The translations under genes and the position numbers were made by a program. A stretch of DNA of 64,000 bases from Njordibacter sp937773555. GTDB lineage: Bacteria; Pseudomonadota; Gammaproteobacteria; Pseudomonadales; Balneatricaceae. Numbering within the stretch: position 1 is the first letter of the stretch; each line of letters begins with the position of its first letter. The stretch covers positions 248,001 through 312,000 of the forward strand of contig NZ_CP159830.1 of the NCBI RefSeq assembly GCF_047730085.1, read 5' to 3'. The notes under the pieces are model-generated. The model did no database searches. It saw nothing but the letters and a program-made list of their open reading frames with translations, and was not told the DNA's origin. Below are positions 58,751 through 64,000 of the stretch, piece after piece.

Positions 58751-59276
58751 GGTTAGCATGCTCGATAATAGATAGTTTAAGAGTGTCAGGCCCTTGAAGC
58801 TGTAGGTATTTCCCTGCTTCTAAGTCTAATGACAGAGCACAAGCATCGGCTTGAATGGGGAGTTCTCGCTGATTAACGCTGCACAATGTAATGAGCTTTA
58901 TGCTGGCAGGACGGCCAAAGTCGAATAACTCGTTCATTGCTGCGCGAATAGTGCGCCCACTCATTAAAACGTCATCGACTAACAACACGTGACGATCATT
59001 AATGTTAAAGGGCAGCGAAGAGGGACTTACTTGGGGGTGAAGCCCATTTTTAGAGAAATCGTCTCGATAAAAAGCGATGTCTAGCTGCCCAAGAGGCGCT
59101 TGAAGATGCTGCGCAATCACCTTTGCAACCCAGACACCCCCCGTGTGGATGCCAATAACCAGGGGTTGATCTAGCTTTTGCGTAAAAATGAGTTGATCGA
59201 TTTGATCTAATAAATTGTTAACGAGGGCGGGAGTGTCTGCCAATTCTGGGCAGTGTAGGGTTTGTGTAGCTCCCAT
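58743..59276 (-). CDS. pyrR: Bifunctional pyr operon regulator/uracil phosphoribosyltransferase PyrR
   Basis: A 177-residue PRTase-fold protein with VIGIHTGGVWVAKVIAQHL and the PRPP motif VLLVDDVLMSGRTIRAAMNEL. PyrR binds pyr mRNA in Gram-positives; in proteobacteria it accompanies pyrB. Its end overlaps the pyrB start by eight bases. I see no clear attenuator hairpin upstream in the short space before ruvX. Confidence 0.93.
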   Translation of the reverse strand: MGATQTLHCPELADTPALVNNLLDQIDQLIFTQKLDQPLVIGIHTGGVWVAKVIAQHLQAPLGQLDIAFYRDDFSKNGLHPQVSPSSLPFNINDRHVLLVDDVLMSGRTIRAAMNELFDFGRPASIKLITLCSVNQRELPIQADACALSLDLEAGKYLQLQGPDTLKLSIIEHANHD

Positions 59277-59329
59277 TAGGCTTCCTCTATGTCGTGTTTT
59301 AGCGTGTCTTATTATAGTGGGTACTGCAG

Positions 59330-59782
59330 TTATTCTGAAAAGGGCACGGTTGATAAACGGTGTTCAGTCTCATTGAACCAACTTTGCAGTATCAGCCCAG
59401 CGGCAATTCCATCTACGCCATGCTTTTTCCAATCTGTACCACCACCAGCTTCAAAATGCTCTTGTTTGGCGGCTTGCGTTGATAGTCGTTCGTCTACCAC
59501 ATAACAAGGCCTATCAAAACGAGCACTGACGCGATTGGCAAACTTTCGCGCTCTTAGAGCCATCTCGCCTACGGAACCGTCCATATTATACGGAATTCCC
59601 ACCACAAATGCTTGTGCTTGCCACTGCACTATTAAAGTGTCCAAGGTCTGCCAATTTGGAATACCATCTTTGGCATTAATAGGCGCCAATACAATGGGCT
59701 GTGTGAGTGGATTGCTGGCAAAGGCCACACCGATGCGCTTGCTGCCAAAGTCAAAACCCAATAGATTAAGCGCTTTATCCAT
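59330..59782 (-). CDS. ruvX: Putative Holliday junction resolvase RuvX/YqgF
   Basis: A protein of about 150 residues of the RNase-H-like YqgF family: LLGFDFGSKRIGVAFA start (catalytic Asp), FVVGIPYNMDGS and VDERLSTQAA, DGIAAGLILQSWF at the end (second catalytic Asp). YqgF acts in 16S rRNA end processing or junction resolution. The ATG at 59782 overlaps the algH stop by eight bases. Confidence 0.95.
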   Translation of the reverse strand: MDKALNLLGFDFGSKRIGVAFASNPLTQPIVLAPINAKDGIPNWQTLDTLIVQWQAQAFVVGIPYNMDGSVGEMALRARKFANRVSARFDRPCYVVDERLSTQAAKQEHFEAGGGTDWKKHGVDGIAAGLILQSWFNETEHRLSTVPFSE

Positions 59783-60353
59783 GACCAATTGTGGTAGAGA
59801 TTAGGTTGATGTCTATGCCCAATAAGTCTGCTGCCGCTTGAAAGCGATCTTCGGGCGCCATATTAAATACAATGTTGGCATCAAATGGGCAGCATAACCA
59901 AGAATTATCAGCCAGTTCTTGCTCTAGTTGGCCAGGGCCCCAGCCAGCATAACCTAAGGCAATAAGGCTGTGTTCTGGGCCAGCAGAGTGGGCAATGTCG
60001 TTTATTACATCAGAGGACGTGGTTAGGCACAAATCCTCTGATACACGAATACTAGATTTCCACTGTTTGTTACTTAACGGGGTGTGCAGCACAAAACCAT
60101 GTTCTGGCTGCACTGGGCCGCCGGTAAATATGGTTTGATCTAGCTCTGTGATGTTAGTGTCTGAAATATCCAGTTGTGGCAATATGTCGGTAAAAGCGAT
60201 GCCGTTAGCTTTATTAATAACTAAACCCATGGCGCCTTTTTCGCTATGCTCACAGATATAAACTAAACTGCGAGTAAAGTTCTCATCCTCCATTTGTGGC
60301 ATAGAAATTAGCATGAAATGATGCAAACTATTTTTGCTTGAGTTGTCAGACAC
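59775..60353 (-). CDS. YqgE/AlgH-family protein
   Basis: A 192-residue member of the DUF179/AlgH family: HHFMLISMPQMEDENFTRSLVYICEHSEKGAMGLVINK, then FTGGPVQPEHGFVLHT and ALGYAGWGPGQLEQELADNSWL. The function is not settled. The start is a GTG overlapping the gshB stop (TAGTG). It belongs to the gshB-algH-ruvX-pyr operon. Confidence 0.95.
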   Translation of the reverse strand: MSDNSSKNSLHHFMLISMPQMEDENFTRSLVYICEHSEKGAMGLVINKANGIAFTDILPQLDISDTNITELDQTIFTGGPVQPEHGFVLHTPLSNKQWKSSIRVSEDLCLTTSSDVINDIAHSAGPEHSLIALGYAGWGPGQLEQELADNSWLCCPFDANIVFNMAPEDRFQAAADLLGIDINLISTTIGHG

Positions 60354-61312
60354 TATGCGCTCCTTGCAGCTAATAATTGGTTGATGTGTTGTATAAGATC
60401 CACCGCAATAGTAGACCCCGTTTGGTCATCAATTTCGCGAATGCAGGTAGGACTGGTCACATTAATCTCTGTAAGGCTATCGCCAATCACATCAAGGCCT
60501 GCAAAATGAATTTCTTTAGCCCTGAGTACTGGGCCTATTTGCTCGCAGATCCAGCGGTCACGATCAGTGAGTGGCTGAGCAACACCAGAGCCACCAGCTG
60601 CTAAGTTGCCGCGTGTTTCACCAGAAGATGGAATGCGGGCTAAAACGTGGTTTACGGGGTAGCCGTTAATCATTAAAATGCGCTTGTCGCCATATTCTAT
60701 TTCCGGCAAATAACGCTGCACCATAATTTGTTGTTGGCCAAACTCAGTTAAGGTTTCAATAATAACATTGAGGTTAGGTTCGCCTTTACGTGCTCTAAAA
60801 ATAGAAGCCCCGCCCATACCATCAAGGGGCTTAAAAATAACATCTTCATGAAGTGCATGAAACGCTTTGAGTACTTTAGCATCGCTAGCTACCAAAACCT
60901 CTGGGCAGCATTCGGGGAACTGCGTGGCAAATAATTTTTCGTTGCAGTCGCGTAAGCTTTGTGGTTTGTTAATAATCAACGCCCCAGCATCTTCTGCCTG
61001 ACTAAGGAGGTAGGTGGTGTGCAAAAAGTTTGTGTCAAAAGGGGGGTCTTTGCGCATTAAGATAACGTCAAGGTCTCCCAGTGGCAGCGGTTGTTGATGG
61101 TCTAGCTCATAAAAATGATGTGGATCTCGCATTACTTTTAGCTGGGCCATCAGCCCCATAGCGATTCCTTGTTCAGAATATAGGTGCCGTGGCTCCATAT
61201 AAAGCAGCTCCCAGCCTAAATCTTGTGCGGCCCACAGTATAGCGAGTGAACTGTCTTTTCTGTAATTGATGTTATGGATGGGGTCCATGACAATGCCAAG
61301 GCGTATGGTCAT
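60353..61312 (-). CDS. gshB: Glutathione synthase
   Basis: A 319-residue ATP-grasp enzyme joining gamma-glutamylcysteine and glycine. RLGIVMDPIHNINYRKDSSLAIL is typical at the start; MRKDPPFDTNFLHTTYLL, FKPLDGMGGASIFR and NVTSPTCIREID are the substrate and ATP sites. It is the first gene of the run after rsmE, 26 bases downstream. Confidence 0.96.
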   Translation of the reverse strand: MTIRLGIVMDPIHNINYRKDSSLAILWAAQDLGWELLYMEPRHLYSEQGIAMGLMAQLKVMRDPHHFYELDHQQPLPLGDLDVILMRKDPPFDTNFLHTTYLLSQAEDAGALIINKPQSLRDCNEKLFATQFPECCPEVLVASDAKVLKAFHALHEDVIFKPLDGMGGASIFRARKGEPNLNVIIETLTEFGQQQIMVQRYLPEIEYGDKRILMINGYPVNHVLARIPSSGETRGNLAAGGSGVAQPLTDRDRWICEQIGPVLRAKEIHFAGLDVIGDSLTEINVTSPTCIREIDDQTGSTIAVDLIQHINQLLAARSA

Positions 61313-61338
61313 CTCTTTTATGTCTCAGTTAATGGGCT

Positions 61339-62064
61339 TTAAAGATCGCCCCAAATGTACTGCAGCAAAGTTAAAGCTGCTAAAGGTGCCGTTTCTGTTC
61401 GCAGTATGCGTGGGCCTAAACTTAACCCAGTATAGCCGTGTGTGTATGCTTGCTCAACTTCCTGTTGAGTTAATCCACCCTCTGGGCCGATAAGTAAAGC
61501 ACAGCTTGCAGGTGCAACATGCAAGGCCAAAGGATTGGTCTGGTGAGGGTGCAGCACCAACTTAGCTTCGGCCTGAGTGCTATCAAACCAGTGGCTCAGT
61601 GTTTGTGGGCTGTGGATACGAGGCACGTCTATACGGCCACTTTGCTCACAGGCACTGATAGCGATTTGTTGCCAATGGGCGACACGTTTAGCTTGGCGAT
61701 GATGGTCAAGTTTAACCTCACAACGACGACTGAAAAGTGGTGTGATTTCATCTACTCCAAGTTCAGTGGCTTTTTGAATAGCAAAATCCATGCGTTCACC
61801 ACGTGACATAACTTGGCCCAAATGGGTATGTAACGAAGAGGGGGGTGGGCCAGCTACTGGTGCACTTACAAAAACGCTAACAGATTTCTTGCTAAGGCTA
61901 ACAATGTGAGCACTTACTTGCTCACTAAGGTCATTAAACAGGATTATTTCCTGTTTTTCCTGCATGCGAAGAACCTTGCCTACATAGTGGCTAGCAGCTG
62001 CTTCAAGAGTAATAGTTTGCTCTAATGGCAGTGGCTGCAGAAGATGTAGGCGAGGGATACGCAT
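61339..62064 (-). CDS. rsmE: 16S rRNA (uracil(1498)-N(3))-methyltransferase RsmE
   Basis: A 241-residue SPOUT methyltransferase. The N-terminal PUA-like half begins RIPRLHLLQPLPLEQTITLE; the C-terminal knot has IGPEGGLTQQEVEQA and SLGPRILRTETAPLAALTLLQ, diagnostic of RsmE. It starts three bases after metK ends, so it is read with metK and probably gshB. Confidence 0.96.
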   Translation of the reverse strand: MRIPRLHLLQPLPLEQTITLEAAASHYVGKVLRMQEKQEIILFNDLSEQVSAHIVSLSKKSVSVFVSAPVAGPPPSSLHTHLGQVMSRGERMDFAIQKATELGVDEITPLFSRRCEVKLDHHRQAKRVAHWQQIAISACEQSGRIDVPRIHSPQTLSHWFDSTQAEAKLVLHPHQTNPLALHVAPASCALLIGPEGGLTQQEVEQAYTHGYTGLSLGPRILRTETAPLAALTLLQYIWGDL

Positions 62065-62067
62065 GGC

Positions 62068-63237
62068 CTATAAGCCAGCTGCTTTGCGCAAAATTTCTGC
62101 CTTGTCTGTGTATTCCCAAGTGAAGTTGGGGTTATCACGGCCAAAGTGACCATAGGCTGCAGTATCGCGGTAAATAGGCCGCTTCAAATCTAACATTTCA
62201 ACCAAACCACCAGCATTAAGGTTAAAGTGCTCACGCACTAAATGTTCAATTTTAGCGTCACTTATACAGCCACTGCCGAAGGTGTTTAAGCTAATAGAGG
62301 TAGGTTCTGCCACACCGATAGCGTAGGAAATTTGAATTTCGCAACGCTCAGCTAAACCTGCTGCAACAATATTTTTAGCTACATAGCGCCCTGCATAGGC
62401 TGCACTTCGGTCTACTTTGGATGGGTCTTTGCCAGAAAAAGCGCCGCCACCATGGCGAGCCATACCGCCATAGGTGTCAACAATAATCTTACGGCCAGTT
62501 AAGCCACAGTCACCTACCGGGCCACCAATAACAAAGTTACCTGTTGGGTTGATGTGGTATTGAGTTTCATCTGTGAGCCAATGAGCAGGAATTACAGGGC
62601 GAATAATGTGTTCCATCACAGCAACCCGAAGGCTCTGTAAGTCTATATCGGCGCTATGCTGGGTGGATAGCACCACAGCATCTATCGATAGAGGTTTACC
62701 ATCACTACCATAACGGAAAGTGAGCTGACTCTTAGCGTCTGGACGCAACCAAGGCAAGGTACCATCTTTGCGCACCTTAGCCTGTTGTTGCATTAAACGA
62801 TGAGCATAATGAATGGGCGCAGGCATTAGGCTCTCGGTCTCATTGCTGGCATAGCCAAACATCAGACCTTGGTCGCCAGCGCCCTGTTCTTTGTTGCTGT
62901 CTGCGCTTTCATCAACCCCCATAGCAATGTCGGAAGACTGCTTACCAATAGCGTTTAAAATGGCACAAGATGCACCATCAAAACCCATTTCTGAAGAAGT
63001 GTAGCCAATGTCTTTTATAACTTCGCGTACTAAAACTTCAATGTCTACCCAAGAGTTAGTGCGCACTTCACCCGCCACTAAAACCAATCCAGTTTTAATA
63101 AGGGTTTCTACAGCAACCCGAGAGTCTGGATCTTTTTCCAGCATGGCATCAAGGATAGCATCAGAAATTTGATCAGCGATTTTATCAGGGTGCCCTTCGG
63201 ACACTGATTCGGAGGTAAATAGAGTGTATTGGTTCAT
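62068..63237 (-). CDS. metK: S-adenosylmethionine synthase
   Basis: A protein of about 389 residues that makes SAM from methionine and ATP. LFTSESVSEGHPDKIADQISDAILDAML is the family start; GAGDQGLMFGYA (ATP), GGPVGDCGLTGRKIIVDTYGG and GGGAFSGKDPSKVDRSAAY follow. Two ATGs occur (63243, 63237); GAGG is spaced seven bases from 63237 but touches 63243, so the second is preferred. A TATAAT on the minus strand at 63363-63368 may be its -10 box. Confidence 0.97.
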   Translation of the reverse strand: MNQYTLFTSESVSEGHPDKIADQISDAILDAMLEKDPDSRVAVETLIKTGLVLVAGEVRTNSWVDIEVLVREVIKDIGYTSSEMGFDGASCAILNAIGKQSSDIAMGVDESADSNKEQGAGDQGLMFGYASNETESLMPAPIHYAHRLMQQQAKVRKDGTLPWLRPDAKSQLTFRYGSDGKPLSIDAVVLSTQHSADIDLQSLRVAVMEHIIRPVIPAHWLTDETQYHINPTGNFVIGGPVGDCGLTGRKIIVDTYGGMARHGGGAFSGKDPSKVDRSAAYAGRYVAKNIVAAGLAERCEIQISYAIGVAEPTSISLNTFGSGCISDAKIEHLVREHFNLNAGGLVEMLDLKRPIYRDTAAYGHFGRDNPNFTWEYTDKAEILRKAAGL

Positions 63238-63707
63238 AACCATGCCTCGTAATTGAATACTAATCGACGCTTTACGGACATCGTTAGCAGTGACTTAATT
63301 ACCAGCCTAGAACATAGTTCTGGCGAGTGCCTGTGGCTTTGCGTGAAATGCTCAGCGTAGTCATTATAGGCTATGGGCTGACTTATTGCATAGTTAATTG
63401 GAGTCAGTTTTGTGTAAACATATGTTTTGTGTATGCGGTACCTTCAATAGTTGCTGTAAGCGCTGGGTAGAGTGTTCAAAACATAATATCTAGGAAAAAT
63501 TGACTAGGTATTTTGATATCGTAAGGGCGAAACATCCTCCTAATCTGGCGTTACTTATCCATTGCTTAGTAATATTTTCTTGACCGCCCTAGAAATTTAT
63601 AAATAAACCTCTATACTTTTCACGGTGTTACGCTAAATCAATTAGCACTGAGCTATAAAATAATATGGCCATACCACTGGACCGTTGTTAGTAATAAGGA
63701 GCTATTC
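63238..63707. other. 470-base intergenic region, promoters only
   Basis: Between metK and the terminal small gene I see no ORF, tRNA or recognisable SAM-responsive riboswitch. A minus-strand TATAAT (63363-63368) is the one clear promoter element; its -35 is weak. Confidence 0.5.
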
Positions 63708-63983
63708 GTGCAAGATAAAAAATATTCTGCTTGGGCTGAAACAAGAGCCAAAGGCAGAAACCGGTATATTATTTTCAACGGGGTTCTACTCTATGGGGTG
63801 CCTATGTTTATTTTTTCGGTCTTCATCATCAATAGGCCTATTGAAGAAGGGTATTCAATCCTTAATATGGCGCAAAGTTTGGGCATTTGGCTCTTTGCTG
63901 GGTTAGTTATTGGTATAAATACGTGGTTCAACAATGAGCGCCAGTTTCGTAAGTTGGTTAAATCTGGCGAAGATGAAAGCTAG
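63708..63983 (+). CDS. Small hypothetical membrane protein
   Basis: A 91-residue protein with two hydrophobic helices: YIIFNGVLLYGVPMFIFSVFII and LGIWLFAGLVIGINTW, flanked by basic residues at the N-terminus and an acidic C-terminus. The GTG start is preceded by AAGGAG at 63696-63701 with a six-base spacer, which is strong support for translation. I recognise no family. It is divergent from metK. Confidence 0.7.
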   Translation: MQDKKYSAWAETRAKGRNRYIIFNGVLLYGVPMFIFSVFIINRPIEEGYSILNMAQSLGIWLFAGLVIGINTWFNNERQFRKLVKSGEDES

Positions 63984-64000
63984 CGGCGTTAAAGGGCAAG

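Noticed and set aside
63238..63500. SAM or SAH riboswitch upstream of metK
   Set aside because: I looked for conserved pairing and the usual purine-rich cores and did not find a convincing match.

Overview
The window looks like chromosomal DNA from a free-living, probably marine, gammaproteobacterium of the wider Pseudomonadales/Oceanospirillales group. Several gene orders point there: ftsY divergent from rsmD, gshB-algH-ruvX-pyrR-pyrB-pyrC', xseB-ispA-dxs, and arginine succinyltransferase (AST) catabolism next to a 180-kDa NAD-glutamate dehydrogenase and an AraC-type ArgR. I saw no rRNA, tRNA, CRISPR array, phage or insertion sequence. The genus cannot be fixed from the sequence alone.

Layout. 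1-1970: partial ftsY, rsmD and a MOSC protein. 2158-6949: a LysR regulator with an old-yellow-enzyme gene, divergent from hchA (Hsp31/glyoxalase III) and a zinc-less quinone-reductase-type gene; this looks like a reactive-carbonyl defence module, followed by a small CPXCG protein. 7071-20739: an arginine and glutamate catabolic block on the minus strand (NAD-GDH, argD/astC, an M20 hydrolase, two AstA-type subunits, astD, astB), with the AraC/ArgR-like regulator divergent from it. 20766-21356: a MarC-family membrane protein.

21378-35238 is the most unusual part: a compact divergent catabolic cluster. A CUT1-type ABC importer (binding protein, two permeases, UgpC-like ATPase) is arranged around two operons that encode a HisD-superfamily dehydrogenase, an SDR, a LacI regulator, a bicupin, an alpha/beta hydrolase, an RraA-type protein and four SnoaL-like proteins. 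The four SnoaL-like proteins share a signature at identical spacing. Many genes overlap by one base. LacI-type operator candidates lie in the divergent promoter region. The substrate is unknown; a polyol, sugar acid or sulfonate is plausible, and the assembly as a whole does not match any pathway I can name.

35445-47753: housekeeping genes (sdaA with an XRE-cupin regulator, rdgB, hemW, a DUF4426 protein, yggT, xseB, ispA, a shortened dxs, ribA, ettA, proC, yggS). 47984-53790: an arginine/octopine-type ABC importer followed by a three-subunit opine-oxidase-like flavoenzyme, which together suggest import and oxidative cleavage of an arginine-derived opine feeding the AST block. 53763-56364: a signalling triad (HTH-receiver protein, soluble histidine kinase, HD-GYP protein lacking its HD motif). 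56466-63237: pyrC' (catalytically degenerate), pyrB, pyrR, ruvX, algH, gshB, rsmE and metK. The window ends with a small two-helix membrane protein.
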